From positions 1 to 46,820 of the forward strand of contig JAAWHG010000019.1 of assembly GCA_022795735.1 (NCBI GenBank): a stretch of DNA of 46,820 nt, in the 5' to 3' direction. The DNA comes from Oscillospiraceae bacterium. GTDB taxonomy: Bacteria; Bacillota; Clostridia; Oscillospirales; Oscillospiraceae. Shown piece by piece: positions 37,616 through 46,820 of the stretch. Positions within the stretch are counted from its first letter, which is position 1. Each line of letters starts with the position of its first letter. Both the position numbers and the translations under genes were made by a program. Below the pieces are notes generated by a model. It saw nothing but the letters and a program-made list of their open reading frames with translations, was not told the origin of the DNA and did not search any database.

Positions 37616-40600
37616 ATGACCGAGTTGCTGTCATTGAAGTGGTAACCCAGGTAACGGACGAGACCGCCAGTGGAGCGCGGAGTGCGGAAGCGAACGTCAG
37701 CAAACTGGAACGCTCTATGACGAAGCTCCAAAAGCAGATAGCGGGAATGAAGGGCAAGAGCAAACTGGAAGTTGCGGCCACGCTGAAGGACATGGCGAGC
37801 AAGGGCATCCAGAATGTAGCAAAGGCTGGAAAGAAAATTGCTGGGAAAATTTGGACAGTTACGTTGAAATCCAAAGATTTCGCCAGTAAAGGTATCCAGG
37901 TTGTGGCAGCCGCCGGGAAGAAAATCGGTGGGAAGGTCTGGACGGTCACCCTGAAAGCGAAAGACCTTGTCACCGCCCCCTTCAAAAAGATTTGGGGCCT
38001 GCTCTCCAACCCTGTAACTCAGATGGCGGCGGTCGCGGGAGTTTCGCTGGGCACTGCGGACACCATAGGCACGTTCAAGGATTTTGAACAGGGCATGGCA
38101 AACGTCAAGGCCATATCCGGCGCGACGAACGCGGAATATGACCGGTTGTACGAAACTGCAAAGCGGTTGGGCGAAAACACGATGTTCTCTGCGGCGCAAT
38201 CGGCGGGCGCGATGGAAAACCTCGCAATGGCAGGCTGGAAAAGCAGCAACATCGTGTCCGGTATGCCCGGGCTTTTGGACCTGGCCGCTGCGGGAGACGT
38301 GGACCTGGCGAACGCGGCGTCAATTACCTCTGCGGCGCTGGCGCAATTCAACCTGAACGCAAGCGAAAGCACGCGGGTAGCGGACGTCCTTGCCAAAACC
38401 GCCACCAGCAGCATGACGGACGTCGGCGGTCTGGGCGAATCGCTCAAAATGGCCGGTACGACGGCCGGCGCGCTGGGGTACAGCATTGAGGACACCGCCC
38501 TCGCCCTTGGCCTGATGGGCAATGCGGCGGTGGACGCCTCCAGCGCCGGTACCGCGCTCCGGGCCGTCCTCTCCAGAATGAGCAAGCAGGAGGGTATGAC
38601 CGCAGAGGAAAGCAACGCCATGGCGGCGGCAATGAAAAAAGTCGGCGTTACCATGACGGACGAAACCGGGAAAAGCAAATCGCTGCTCACCGTTATGCGG
38701 GACCTGCGCGCCGGATTCAAGGGCATGAGCGAAACAGAGAAAGCCGCCACGGCGGCGAATCTCGCCGGAATGAACGCCCAGGCCGGGCTTCTCGCTATCG
38801 TAAATGCGTCGGATGAAAAATTCGAGGAATTAGCGGCGGCCATCCGCGACGCGAAGGGCGCGGCGAGGGAAATGTCCAACGTGAAAATGGATACACTGCA
38901 AGGCTCCCTTCTCTACCTGCAAAGCGCGGCGGAGGGGGTAAAAATCTCCATTGGGGAAAAATTGCAGCCCTACATCAGACGGCTTGTGGACTGGGTGACG
39001 GCGCATATGCCGGATATTCAGGACGCCGTCGGCTCGGCGGCAGACTTCATACTCGGAAAAATAGACGATATTTCCGCCTCCATTAAGGACCTGACCGGCA
39101 GTACGGAATGGCAGAACGCAGAAACCATTTGGGACAAAATCGAAATCGCCTGGGACAAGCTGATTGCTGAGCCGTTCGATGCCTGGTGGAACGGCAAGGG
39201 CAAGTCGTGGCTGGCCGAAAAGGCGGGCAGCATCGGCGAAGGTTTTGGTACCGCACTGAAGATCGGCATCCTGACACTGTTTGGAATCGACACAGAGGAA
39301 GCGGCAGCGGACGGAAAAAGCATTGCCGCGTCCTTCGCAAAGGGATTCGCCGACGGCCTTGATTTTTCCCTCATAGCAAAGAAGATGGCGGAGGGCTTTT
39401 CCAATATGCTCCGCAGCGCAGGAAAGTTTTTACCGGGCGGCGAATCGCCGGACCTTGCCTCTCTCCTCTCCCTTTTGGCAATCGGGAGGATCACCAAACC
39501 CGCGCTCAGTCTCGGCAGGGGCGCGGTATCAATCGGACAGGGAATCTTCGGTAAGAACCCGTCTACGGGCGTTTCCCTGGCCGGGGTTCTGCTCGGTACG
39601 GCCGTGAGCGGGCGCGGACTCCTGGGGAGATCGGCGGGGCTTGCCATTAACCTTGGGGCGGGGAACCTTCCGGGGGCCGCGTCCCTGAGCGCGGGGGCTC
39701 TCAGCGCCACAGGGATGGCGGCGGGCGCGGGGGCTGCTGCTGCGGGCACGACACTAATCAGCGGCGCCCTGGACGCATACAAAGCCTTTAAATCCGATAT
39801 CGCAGAAGAAAAGGCAGCCTATCAGAAATCCGCCGGAGCAAAGATGGGCGGCGTCGCCCAGGGCGCACTTGTGGGCGGTTACATCGGAAGCGCAATTCCC
39901 GTGCTTGGCCCGCTGGCCGGGGCGCTCATTGGTGCCGGTGTGGGCGGTATTGCTGGATGGATCAAGGGAAATAAAATCAAACAGGAATACCAGAAAAAAG
40001 TAGAGGAGATGCAAAAGGAAGCTGAGAAAGCCCAAAAAGTATTCGAGGCAACCGGATTCTCCATTGAGGCCGTGACCTTTGAAACCAAAGCCCTCAACGA
40101 TGCGATTCAGGATACCAGCGTGGACGCGAGCCAACTTGGAGCGATGTTCCATGAGGCGGTGACGGATAAGCTCAACCGCCGTTTCGGTACATTGAAGCTG
40201 ACCATGAAGGACATCCAGAGAATCGCCTCCAGTATGGTATTCGACCAGTATGCCGGCAGTATCACCGCCTTTTCATCCGCCGTATCAGACGCGCAGTCGG
40301 CACTGGCGGCATTTCAGGGAGAGACGCAATCTCTGGATAAGCTCAACTGGAAAGCCGGCCTAGGCCTGACGCTGGATGAGAACGGCAAAGAGGAATACAT
40401 CACAGCCGTTGACAGCTTTGCGGCAAGCGCCAAAGCCTACGTTGAGGACAAGCAATACGAAGCGGCGGCGGCATGGAAGCTGCTCTCGGGCGACGGCGCA
40501 GACCAGCCTGAGGGGCTGAACGCCGTCTACATGGGATTGCAGGCCCAGATCGACGCCATGAGCGGCCAATTGGGGGAACGTCTGCACATCGCCTTGGAGG

Positions 40601-41964
40601 ATGGCGTGATCTCCCTGAATGAGCAAGCGGAAATCGTCAGCCTCCAGCAACAGATCACCGACATTACCAATAAGCTGACAAAGGCGCAGGACGAGGCAAG
40701 CCTCGCCTCCATCAAAATCAGATATGGCGGGGCACAGCTTGACGCTGAATCCTTTGCCTTGCTGCAGGGGGAGCTTCAGGCCAATGTGGAGAGCATGACA
40801 CAGAGTTACGACAACGCCCTGGAGGTCAGCCTGACAAACCTGGAGCTTCAACTTTCAGAGGAGGAAATCGACCAAACAGAGTACAAAAAGCAGTTAGATG
40901 ATATTGTCAGCGACTACAACGCAAGCATAGACAGCCTTCACGCCCGGGTCGAATCCTTCCAACTGGAGGCAATCGCGGAGGCGTTCAGCAAGGAACTGGA
41001 AGGTGTTCTTCCTGGGATAGAAGGGACAACAGCAGAGAAACTTTCTGCGGCAATGAGCAAGGCTTTACGGATAGAACCGGAACCCGCGAATTGGACAGCG
41101 GGAGACGTTGCCAGGTGGTTTGGTCTGGAAGGACTGTCCGGTGAGGCTCAGGTCGCTATTGCGCAGGTCCTTCAGGCGACAGCGAAAACTATCCCGCAGC
41201 GCGCCCAGGAAAGCGTCATACGGGAGTTGAGCGGCAGGGATTACGATTTCAGCACCGGGTTGGAGCGGTTTGCAAACAGCTTTGAGTCGGAGCTGACCGG
41301 TCAATTTGAAAACCTTCGCTATTTGCTGGTGGGGGAAAAGGTCGGGGACGGCGTGGGCAGCGCCATCCAGAATATCAACATGAATCCCATAATCAGTGCG
41401 ATTGGCTCGTTAAAAAGCGGCGTTGAGACCAGCATCAATACAGCTTTCAGCGCGGGGGTAAACGCAGTCATACCGGTCAACACCAAATTCGACTATAAGA
41501 CGGGCGGCTCCGGAAATCTGGCACAAACTCTCTTTCAGAATGCAGCGGTAACCGCAACCGCTCACGCGGAGGGAGGCATCCTGACCCGCCCGCACCTCGG
41601 TCTGGTGGCCGAGGACGGAGCAGAGGCCATTATCCCGCTGTCCAGCAGCCGCAGAGACCGGGGTATTGAGCTATGGGAACAGGCTGGAGAACTGCTGGGC
41701 GTGAGGCCGTATGCGGAGGGCGAAATTGCCGGAAACGCGTACCCAATCCCAAGCGCAGACGGAAACAGCGGCGGCATGGTGGTCCCCGTTACCATCGAAA
41801 ACGTGACCATTGAAATCAATGTAGACGGCGGCGCCCAGGACCCGCAGGAATTGGCGGAAATTATAAAGCAGTACATTCAGGGCGCGACGGACGAAATTGC
41901 CTATCAACTGGCAATCAAACTCCAGCAGGCGTTTGCCAACATGCCAAAGGAGCAGTGGGGATGA
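37612..41964 (+). CDS. Tail tape measure protein
   Basis: The 1450-residue protein sets tail length. Residues 1-55 are coiled coil. Residues 58-120 contain two copies of a roughly 28-residue unit (ASKGIQxVAxAGKKIxGKxWTVTLK). The TP901-type TMP domain (about 145-430) has FEQGMANVKAISGATNAEYDRLYETAKRLGENTMFSAAQSA. Glycine-rich hydrophobic stretches (about 660-790) may cross the membrane, then coiled coils, and a C-terminal AEGGILTRPHLGLVAEDGAEAIIPLSSSRRDR. The TTG start overlaps the frameshift product's stop and has AAAGGGGG before it. Confidence 0.93.
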   Translation: MNDRVAVIEVVTQVTDETASGARSAEANVSKLERSMTKLQKQIAGMKGKSKLEVAATLKDMASKGIQNVAKAGKKIAGKIWTVTLKSKDFASKGIQVVAAAGKKIGGKVWTVTLKAKDLVTAPFKKIWGLLSNPVTQMAAVAGVSLGTADTIGTFKDFEQGMANVKAISGATNAEYDRLYETAKRLGENTMFSAAQSAGAMENLAMAGWKSSNIVSGMPGLLDLAAAGDVDLANAASITSAALAQFNLNASESTRVADVLAKTATSSMTDVGGLGESLKMAGTTAGALGYSIEDTALALGLMGNAAVDASSAGTALRAVLSRMSKQEGMTAEESNAMAAAMKKVGVTMTDETGKSKSLLTVMRDLRAGFKGMSETEKAATAANLAGMNAQAGLLAIVNASDEKFEELAAAIRDAKGAAREMSNVKMDTLQGSLLYLQSAAEGVKISIGEKLQPYIRRLVDWVTAHMPDIQDAVGSAADFILGKIDDISASIKDLTGSTEWQNAETIWDKIEIAWDKLIAEPFDAWWNGKGKSWLAEKAGSIGEGFGTALKIGILTLFGIDTEEAAADGKSIAASFAKGFADGLDFSLIAKKMAEGFSNMLRSAGKFLPGGESPDLASLLSLLAIGRITKPALSLGRGAVSIGQGIFGKNPSTGVSLAGVLLGTAVSGRGLLGRSAGLAINLGAGNLPGAASLSAGALSATGMAAGAGAAAAGTTLISGALDAYKAFKSDIAEEKAAYQKSAGAKMGGVAQGALVGGYIGSAIPVLGPLAGALIGAGVGGIAGWIKGNKIKQEYQKKVEEMQKEAEKAQKVFEATGFSIEAVTFETKALNDAIQDTSVDASQLGAMFHEAVTDKLNRRFGTLKLTMKDIQRIASSMVFDQYAGSITAFSSAVSDAQSALAAFQGETQSLDKLNWKAGLGLTLDENGKEEYITAVDSFAASAKAYVEDKQYEAAAAWKLLSGDGADQPEGLNAVYMGLQAQIDAMSGQLGERLHIALEDGVISLNEQAEIVSLQQQITDITNKLTKAQDEASLASIKIRYGGAQLDAESFALLQGELQANVESMTQSYDNALEVSLTNLELQLSEEEIDQTEYKKQLDDIVSDYNASIDSLHARVESFQLEAIAEAFSKELEGVLPGIEGTTAEKLSAAMSKALRIEPEPANWTAGDVARWFGLEGLSGEAQVAIAQVLQATAKTIPQRAQESVIRELSGRDYDFSTGLERFANSFESELTGQFENLRYLLVGEKVGDGVGSAIQNINMNPIISAIGSLKSGVETSINTAFSAGVNAVIPVNTKFDYKTGGSGNLAQTLFQNAAVTATAHAEGGILTRPHLGLVAEDGAEAIIPLSSSRRDRGIELWEQAGELLGVRPYAEGEIAGNAYPIPSADGNSGGMVVPVTIENVTIEINVDGGAQDPQELAEIIKQYIQGATDEIAYQLAIKLQQAFANMPKEQWG

Positions 41965-41968
41965 GAGC

Positions 41969-43015
41969 ATGGACATTTATCTGACAAACCTGAAAACAAA
42001 CAGCCGCCTGCGCTTCCCCATGCTCCCGGAGAAGATCAGCGTCAAGCTGGCGAATCAGTTTGCCAACTACAACGTTCTCAGTCTTGGCGAGCTTCGGACC
42101 CCCGGCGGCACCGCTCTCGACGCCATCAGTTGGAGCGGTATGTTCCCCGGCGCAAAACGGGCAGGCGCGCCGTATATCCGGGAATGGCTGGACCCCAAGG
42201 CGGCCTATCAGTGGGTGGAACGGCTCAAGGCCCAGGACGGCAAGCCAATCAAGGCGCGGCTGCTGATTACCGAGACGCCGGTCAACTGCGACGTCTATCT
42301 GTCCAGCTTCACCGCCTATCCTACCGGCGGCTACGGGGATATCGACTATTCCATATCGCTGATCCAGGCAAAAGAGATCAAAGTCCGCCAAACCGGCCAG
42401 GAGGCCGCACCCGCACAGAGCGCGGCGCGGACCTCCCCGCCGGCGGCGGAAACCCACACCGTCACCAGCGGGGACACTCTCTGGAAGATCGCGCAGAAGT
42501 ATTACGGGAACGGCGCGCTGTACACTCGAATCTACAATGCCAACAAAGACATCATAGGCAGCGACCCCCGGCTGATCCGCGTGGGACAGGTTTTGACCAT
42601 CCCCAGCATAGGCAATCCCGCAGCGGAGACAACCAGTACCGGAACCGCCAAGACGGCGGCAACCGCATCCGCTAAAAAAACCTTGAAAAAACCAAGCAGC
42701 AGCGCAAGCCGCGCCCCATCTCCCACAAAGGCGAGCATTGTGCTGCGGGTCAACCGGACGGGGCGGGCGGATGTATCGTGGGTCTGCGTCCAGAAGGATG
42801 GAAAGCGGCAAAATGAAACCCTCACCAGCAGTGCGACGGTGACTGCGGAAACCGGGGCGCTGCTGACGCTTCATTGGATGGTCAAGGACGGGTACCGCTT
42901 CGACCATATCAACGTCAATCATCTGCGGGCAGCCGCCACAAATGGGAGCCTTTGCACCGCGACGCTGGGCAAGGATACGTCCATGAATCTCTATATCCAA
43001 CCGGACGACAAATGA
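41969..43015 (+). CDS. XkdP-like tail protein with LysM domain (348 aa)
   Basis: The start at 41969 follows AGCAGTGGGGATGAGAGC. An N-terminal domain (1-140) with LRFPMLPEKISVKLANQFANYNVLSLGELRTPGG is of XkdP type. A LysM (about 158-210, HTVTSGDTLWKIAQKYYGNGALYTRIYNANKDII) follows, then a basic Ala/Ser/Lys linker and a beta domain with AETGALLTLHWMVKDGYRFDHINVN (about 290-345). LysM suggests peptidoglycan or baseplate binding. The C-terminal domain is an addition to the normal XkdP length. Confidence 0.83.
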   Translation: MDIYLTNLKTNSRLRFPMLPEKISVKLANQFANYNVLSLGELRTPGGTALDAISWSGMFPGAKRAGAPYIREWLDPKAAYQWVERLKAQDGKPIKARLLITETPVNCDVYLSSFTAYPTGGYGDIDYSISLIQAKEIKVRQTGQEAAPAQSAARTSPPAAETHTVTSGDTLWKIAQKYYGNGALYTRIYNANKDIIGSDPRLIRVGQVLTIPSIGNPAAETTSTGTAKTAATASAKKTLKKPSSSASRAPSPTKASIVLRVNRTGRADVSWVCVQKDGKRQNETLTSSATVTAETGALLTLHWMVKDGYRFDHINVNHLRAAATNGSLCTATLGKDTSMNLYIQPDDK

Positions 43016-43028
43016 GGGGGGATGGCCA

Positions 43029-44027
43029 ATCGAGATCGAGGTTGCCAGAATCACCTATGAAGCGGATCTCATGACCGAAACCGGCGCGGTCTATGACCTG
43101 ACTCCCGCCCTTCTGGGCCTTTCCTGGGAGGAACAGGAGGGCGAATTGGCGCAGCGGGCCAGGGTGACGTTGCTTAACTTCAAGCTGGGCGCGTCCTACC
43201 TGATGCAGCTTGTCAAAATTAACTGCATTCTTCGTCTGTGGTCCAACTGGGGCGCTGGACGGAAAAAAGTCTTTGAGGGAATCATCTGGGATTGGGACTA
43301 TGACAGCGCCCAGAATAAGGAACTGTCCGTCCTGGCCTACGACCCCATGATTCGCCTGAAAAGCAAGGATATCCTGTATTTCTCCGCTGGAATGTCTACC
43401 CCGGCGATTCTGGAGAGCGTCTGCGGCGGTTGGGGCGTCCCGCTGGACTACCAGTGGGATAAGCAAATCACCCATACAAAGAAGATTTTCAACGGCGAGG
43501 CCGTGAGCGACATTATCATCAGCCTGCTTAATGAAGTCCGGCAGCAGACAGGCGAGCGTTACGTTATCTATTACAAAGACGGCAAACTGACCGTCTCCGG
43601 CCTTGGCAAAAACAAAGAGGTATACCGCCTGGATTCGCGCAACACAATCAGCACTTCCGATAAGCTGTCGATTGATAACCTGGTTACACGGGTCAAAATC
43701 TTAGGCAAGGCGGACGATGACGGGCGGTCCAATGTAGAGGCAACGGTGGACGGAAATTTGAAGTTTGGCGTCCTCCAGGAAGTGATCCGGCGGGATGTGG
43801 ACAAGGACCTGGGTTCCGCCAGGGCGGACGCGCAAACCATATTGAAGGAGCGTGGAAAACCGGCGGAAGAGATCCGGGTAAACGCCCCAGACCTGCCATT
43901 TATGCGAAAGGGTGATCTCGTGGAGATTTCCGCAGGGAATCTAATTGGCATGTTCTACGTTATGGGCGTTTCGCATGATGCGAAGCAAAAGACTATGGAA
44001 ATGCGCTTGCTGCGGAAAGCGGGGTAA
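43029..44027 (+). CDS. XkdQ-like tail protein; start appears broken or non-canonical
   Basis: The body (GLSWEEQEGELAQRARVTLLNFKLG, then WGAGRKKVFEGIIWDWDYDSAQNKELSVLAYDPMIRLKSKDILYFSAG) is the XkdQ/hub protein. The N-terminal strand IEIEVARITYEADLMTE clearly belongs to it but begins at an ATC codon eight bases after AGGGGGG. The first ATG in frame (43071) would remove this strand. An ATG at 43022 lies one base out of frame: without one A in the run CCAATC it would read MAIEIEVARI. So either ATC initiation or a one-base insertion. Confidence 0.75.
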   Translation: MEIEVARITYEADLMTETGAVYDLTPALLGLSWEEQEGELAQRARVTLLNFKLGASYLMQLVKINCILRLWSNWGAGRKKVFEGIIWDWDYDSAQNKELSVLAYDPMIRLKSKDILYFSAGMSTPAILESVCGGWGVPLDYQWDKQITHTKKIFNGEAVSDIIISLLNEVRQQTGERYVIYYKDGKLTVSGLGKNKEVYRLDSRNTISTSDKLSIDNLVTRVKILGKADDDGRSNVEATVDGNLKFGVLQEVIRRDVDKDLGSARADAQTILKERGKPAEEIRVNAPDLPFMRKGDLVEISAGNLIGMFYVMGVSHDAKQKTMEMRLLRKAG

Positions 44028-44030
44028 GAC

Positions 44031-44489
44031 ATGGGGGAGATGAACGGCAGCGCAGGAATCAACCAATTGGCCCGGACGCTCCAAGAGCGCATGTGCGAGG
44101 TTTCGCAAAAGCCGCCGGCGCTGGACTTTGGCACAATCGGCGCGGATATGAGCCTGCTTCTCAGCAACTTCCCCAAACCAATCCCGCAGGGCGAATATCT
44201 GGTTTGCCGCCAACTGACGCTCGGCGCGGTAAGCACACACCTCACCTATACGATTGGGGCGGGAAACGTGGGTGACGGTACCCATAATCACGGTGACAGC
44301 GGCACCCACGGCGGCCATGTTGGAGGCAGCGGAAGCCATGCCCATACCGCCGAGGGACCGCACGTCCATGACGTACTGATTCCCGAGAAGATGCGCAGCA
44401 TCAAGCCGGGGGACCGTGTGCTGGCGGTCACCGTGGGAAACGACGTCTGCGTTGTCGATATTATCCTGCCAGCGTCCGTAATTGCATAA
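44031..44489 (+). CDS. DUF2577/XkdR-like protein with His-rich insertion (152 aa)
   Basis: N-terminal helix (NQLARTLQERMCEVSQKPPALDFGTIGADMSL) and C-terminal IKPGDRVLAVTVGNDVCVVDIIL are DUF2577/XkdR-like; homologues are about 100-120 residues. The extra segment 84-113 is rich in HxH motifs (His85, 87, 93, 96, 103, 105, 111, 113) and Gly. It may bind metal at a spike tip. The ATG starts four bases after the previous stop. Confidence 0.78.
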   Translation: MGEMNGSAGINQLARTLQERMCEVSQKPPALDFGTIGADMSLLLSNFPKPIPQGEYLVCRQLTLGAVSTHLTYTIGAGNVGDGTHNHGDSGTHGGHVGGSGSHAHTAEGPHVHDVLIPEKMRSIKPGDRVLAVTVGNDVCVVDIILPASVIA

Positions 44490-44501
44490 GGAGGCGATGA
44501 T

Positions 44502-44951
44502 ATGGCGGGGTTGTTCCCGGTTTTTGACGTACCGGCCACATTAGCGGAGGACGTCGAACGTCAGGAAAAATACGCGCCGGGGCCAAACTGGGACGTGGAG
44601 GCAGGAGACTTCGTGACAGACGGCACGGGGCAGGCGCTCTATGGAAGCGGCTATGACGCCTGGGTCCTCTGGTGTACCAAGGTGATTTTGACCCAACGTT
44701 GGGCGCACCTGGGCTATAGCGCAGACATGGGCATCGAGGCGGAACAGGCGTTTCAGGCCCCGGGACGGGCGGCGGCGGAGAGCAGCTTTGAGCGCACGAT
44801 CACCGAGGCGCTGCTGGCCGACCCGATGGGCAGAACGGTCCAGGTGCGGGACTTCTCATTCCAGTGGGAAGCCGACAGCCTGTGGATTACGTGCAAGGTA
44901 TTCGGCGCGGACGGAAACTCTGCCAACGTAAGCGCAAGGCTGGGACTATGA
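44502..44951 (+). CDS. XkdS-like baseplate protein (DUF2634, 149 aa)
   Basis: AAGGAGGCGATGAT precedes the ATG. The GALYGSGYDAWVLWCTKVILTQRWAHLGYSADMG part, then FERTITEALLADPMGRTVQVRDFSFQWEADSL, is as in XkdS/gp25-like wedge proteins. It forms part of the baseplate. Confidence 0.85.
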   Translation: MAGLFPVFDVPATLAEDVERQEKYAPGPNWDVEAGDFVTDGTGQALYGSGYDAWVLWCTKVILTQRWAHLGYSADMGIEAEQAFQAPGRAAAESSFERTITEALLADPMGRTVQVRDFSFQWEADSLWITCKVFGADGNSANVSARLGL

Positions 44952-44972
44952 TATGAAAGGATGTGACCGGCA

Positions 44973-46202
44973 GTGACGGATGAATACCCATATATACCGC
45001 CGGAATTTCTACAGGGGCAAAGCGCGGACGACATCCACCGCCGGATGATGGACAACCTGCCCGCCGGGATCGACAGGAGCGAGGGCAATATCCTCTGGGA
45101 CTTCACCCGCCCGGCCGCAGTAGAAAAGGCGGAGATGATTGAGTTTGTCCTGAATGAAGTGATTCAGCAGATTTTTCCCCAGTGGTCGAAAGGAGAATGG
45201 CTCGACCTTCATGGCGAACGAGAGAACGTAACCCGCCGTCCCGCCAATCCCGCCAGCGGTACGCTGATGGTGCGCGGCGTCCCGGGGACTGCAATTCTCG
45301 CCGGCTATCAATTCGCGACGGCGGCGGACCTGACTTCCAGTGTGATCTTTGCGGCCATGGAGGATGTCACACTGGCGGGCAGCCCCGACAGCAAGGGTCT
45401 GGTCGAGGTCCAAGTTCCTGTCCAGGCCGTCAAAGGCGGCACGGAGGGCAACGTGGCGGCGGATACGATTTCGCTGATGGTCAAGCCCCTGCGCGGAATC
45501 GCTTATGTCACAAACCCGGAAGCCATGACCGGCGGCGTGGAGGCCGAAAGCGACGGAAGCTACCTGTCACGCATTCTGGCCTCCATGCGCACCGGCGCGT
45601 CCATGACGGGCTGTGTCGCGGATTACATCCGCTGGGCCAAGGAGGTCCCCGGCGTGGGACAGGTGGTGGTAGAGCCGGAATGGGACGACCCCTCCCTCCC
45701 CGCACAATTTCATTATCTGGACGGTTACGGCTCCCGCCGCTGCGCGGGGGCCGTCCGTCTGATTATCATTGACAGCAACGGTATTCCCGCGAACCGGCAG
45801 CTTTTAGACGCGGTACACCTGCATATTGCGGGGACCGGAGACGACGATCCTGCGCGGCCAATGCCAATCGGGGCACACCTGACCGTGACAGCGCCGGAAC
45901 CGCTGCGCGTGGACATTGCCGCGACCGTTTTGCTTGAACAAGGGGCGGACATCCGGACGGTCACAGAACGCTTCCGCGCCGCCCTGGACAGCTATTGGCT
46001 GGAGGTGGGACAGGATGCGGCTGTTGTTCGCGGCGGCGGCACGGCCTACATCCGTCTGGTGCAAGTCGGCGCGGCCCTCGCAAGGTCCGGCGGGGTCGAG
46101 AATTACAGCGGCCTGACCGTCAACGGCGGTACAGTGGACATTCCTGTTGCGAGGCTGCGCTACCCAGTTACGGGGGAGGTGGATCTGCATGTCCAGACCT
46201 GA
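44973..46202 (+). CDS. Baseplate J-like protein (XkdT)
   Basis: The 409-residue protein has NLPAGIDRSEGNILWDFTRPAAVEKAEMIEF near the N-terminus, then LDLHGERENVTRRPANPASGTLMVRGVPGTAILAGYQFAT and NVAADTISLMVKPLRGIAYVTNPEAMTGGVEAESDGSYLSRILASMRT, all baseplate J family signatures. GTG start at 44973 after AAAGGATG. It forms the periphery of the wedge. Confidence 0.92.
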   Translation: MTDEYPYIPPEFLQGQSADDIHRRMMDNLPAGIDRSEGNILWDFTRPAAVEKAEMIEFVLNEVIQQIFPQWSKGEWLDLHGERENVTRRPANPASGTLMVRGVPGTAILAGYQFATAADLTSSVIFAAMEDVTLAGSPDSKGLVEVQVPVQAVKGGTEGNVAADTISLMVKPLRGIAYVTNPEAMTGGVEAESDGSYLSRILASMRTGASMTGCVADYIRWAKEVPGVGQVVVEPEWDDPSLPAQFHYLDGYGSRRCAGAVRLIIIDSNGIPANRQLLDAVHLHIAGTGDDDPARPMPIGAHLTVTAPEPLRVDIAATVLLEQGADIRTVTERFRAALDSYWLEVGQDAAVVRGGGTAYIRLVQVGAALARSGGVENYSGLTVNGGTVDIPVARLRYPVTGEVDLHVQT

Positions 46203-46820
46203 GCTGGACATCATCCGGAGTCCGTCCGCCGAAACATTCCTGCGCATGGTCACACAGGGCTTTTATGACCGCTCGGCAATGGCGCTGTGGATTTACGAGG
46301 TCATAGGCCGCGAATGGGACGAGCTGCGGGTCATCGTGGGGGGGATGCAGGCGGAAACCCAGCCGCAGACCTGTACCTGGAGCATGGGGATCTGGGAATG
46401 GATGTACGGCATTGAACCGGACGGAGAACTGCCTCTGGAACACAGGCGGCAGACCCTTATGCGGCAGATTGGTGGCGTGAAACCTGCAAACCCGGCGATG
46501 TTCCGGCGCGGCCTTGCCGCCCTGCTCGGAACCGGAGAGGAAGACATTGAAATTCGGGACTTCCTGCGGCCGTATACCTTTGGGGTATTTTTTCGTCCGA
46601 CAGGAACAACGGCATTTGATTACGAGCGGGTGCGCGCGTACCTGGACGCCTCGAAGCCCGCGCATCTGGCGTACCAGTTAATTTTCCAGATTGCCGCTAC
46701 GCAGGCGTGGGCGTATGCCGTGTATGGCGGACAGATACAGAAGCGTTGGGCGGAGATTGTTCCGCCGCCGGGCGTCAGGCCGCCGGAGGCTGAGGTTACC
46801 GCGATTTACGGCGGTGTTCT
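46189..46820 (+). CDS. YmfQ-like (DUF2313) tail protein, cut by window edge
   Basis: The ATG at 46189 overlaps the previous stop by 14 bases and has GGGGGAGG upstream. The 210 residues visible begin RPELDIIRSPSAETFLRMVTQGFYDRSAMALWIYEVIGREWDEL, then AETQPQTCTWSMGIWEWMYGIEPDGELPLEHRRQTLMRQIGG, matching the DUF2313/YmfQ pattern found just after baseplate J. The 3' end lies outside. Confidence 0.85.
   Translation, partial: MSRPELDIIRSPSAETFLRMVTQGFYDRSAMALWIYEVIGREWDELRVIVGGMQAETQPQTCTWSMGIWEWMYGIEPDGELPLEHRRQTLMRQIGGVKPANPAMFRRGLAALLGTGEEDIEIRDFLRPYTFGVFFRPTGTTAFDYERVRAYLDASKPAHLAYQLIFQIAATQAWAYAVYGGQIQKRWAEIVPPPGVRPPEAEVTAIYGGV

Noticed and set aside
41915-43054. Minus-strand open frame of 379 codons opposite the LysM protein
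   Set aside because: The LysM domain and XkdP-type sequence lie on the plus strand.
1-46820. tRNA, rRNA or insertion sequence genes
   Set aside because: None was recognised by eye; a dedicated scan was not possible.

Overview
This window holds the left end and most of a temperate, contractile-tailed (myovirus-type) prophage. The host is probably a high-GC, gut-type anaerobic Firmicute of the Clostridia (Oscillospirales or a relative). The evidence for that is the strong AAGGAGG-type ribosome binding sites, the TTG and GTG starts, the large serine integrase of clostridial type, the PBSX/XkdF-to-XkdT style head and tail genes, and a SleB-like cell wall hydrolase. No host housekeeping gene is visible except perhaps the first 130 bases, so the species call is inference.

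Layout. 1-180 is the flanking end: the tail of a plus-strand gene and a hairpin. 64-4755 is a minus-strand lysogeny arm of five genes: a DUF4041/GIY-YIG protein, a membrane protein, a small ORF, a Uma2-like nuclease and the serine integrase. 4845-5593 is the genetic switch, with a small plus-strand gene, an XRE repressor on the minus strand, and divergent promoters with operator-like repeats. 5615-8391 is a string of short early genes, several with zinc ribbons, interrupted by a minus-strand DUF6173 gene. 8384-13512 is recombination and replication: a Sak4-like ATPase, a PD-(D/E)XK nuclease, a NinB/Orf-like protein, a replication initiator with internal iteron-like repeats, a cell wall hydrolase, RecU, and a protein ending in an FtsK-gamma-like domain. 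13601-20720 holds a ParB-like protein, two DNA methyltransferases, an ASCH protein, a J-domain protein, a minus-strand two-gene island, and finally an ArpU-like late regulator.

A late promoter follows at about 20760. The first late genes form a tightly overlapping cassette (20945-24243): a polytopic membrane protein, a ParB-like protein, a PAPS-reductase-family protein and a second ParB-like protein. The last three resemble the IbrA/IbrB pair of enterobacterial prophages. This cassette is the best candidate for an undescribed system. Next come a long stem-loop, the terminase subunits, portal, head morphogenesis protein, a promoter-terminator unit that may make a small RNA, protease, scaffold, decoration and major capsid proteins, connectors, tail sheath and tube, a frameshifted tail chaperone, the tape measure, and baseplate genes running off the right edge at 46820.

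Tail fibres, lysis genes and the right attachment site are not in the window. All product names come from reading translated sequence and remembered family features; no database search was run.
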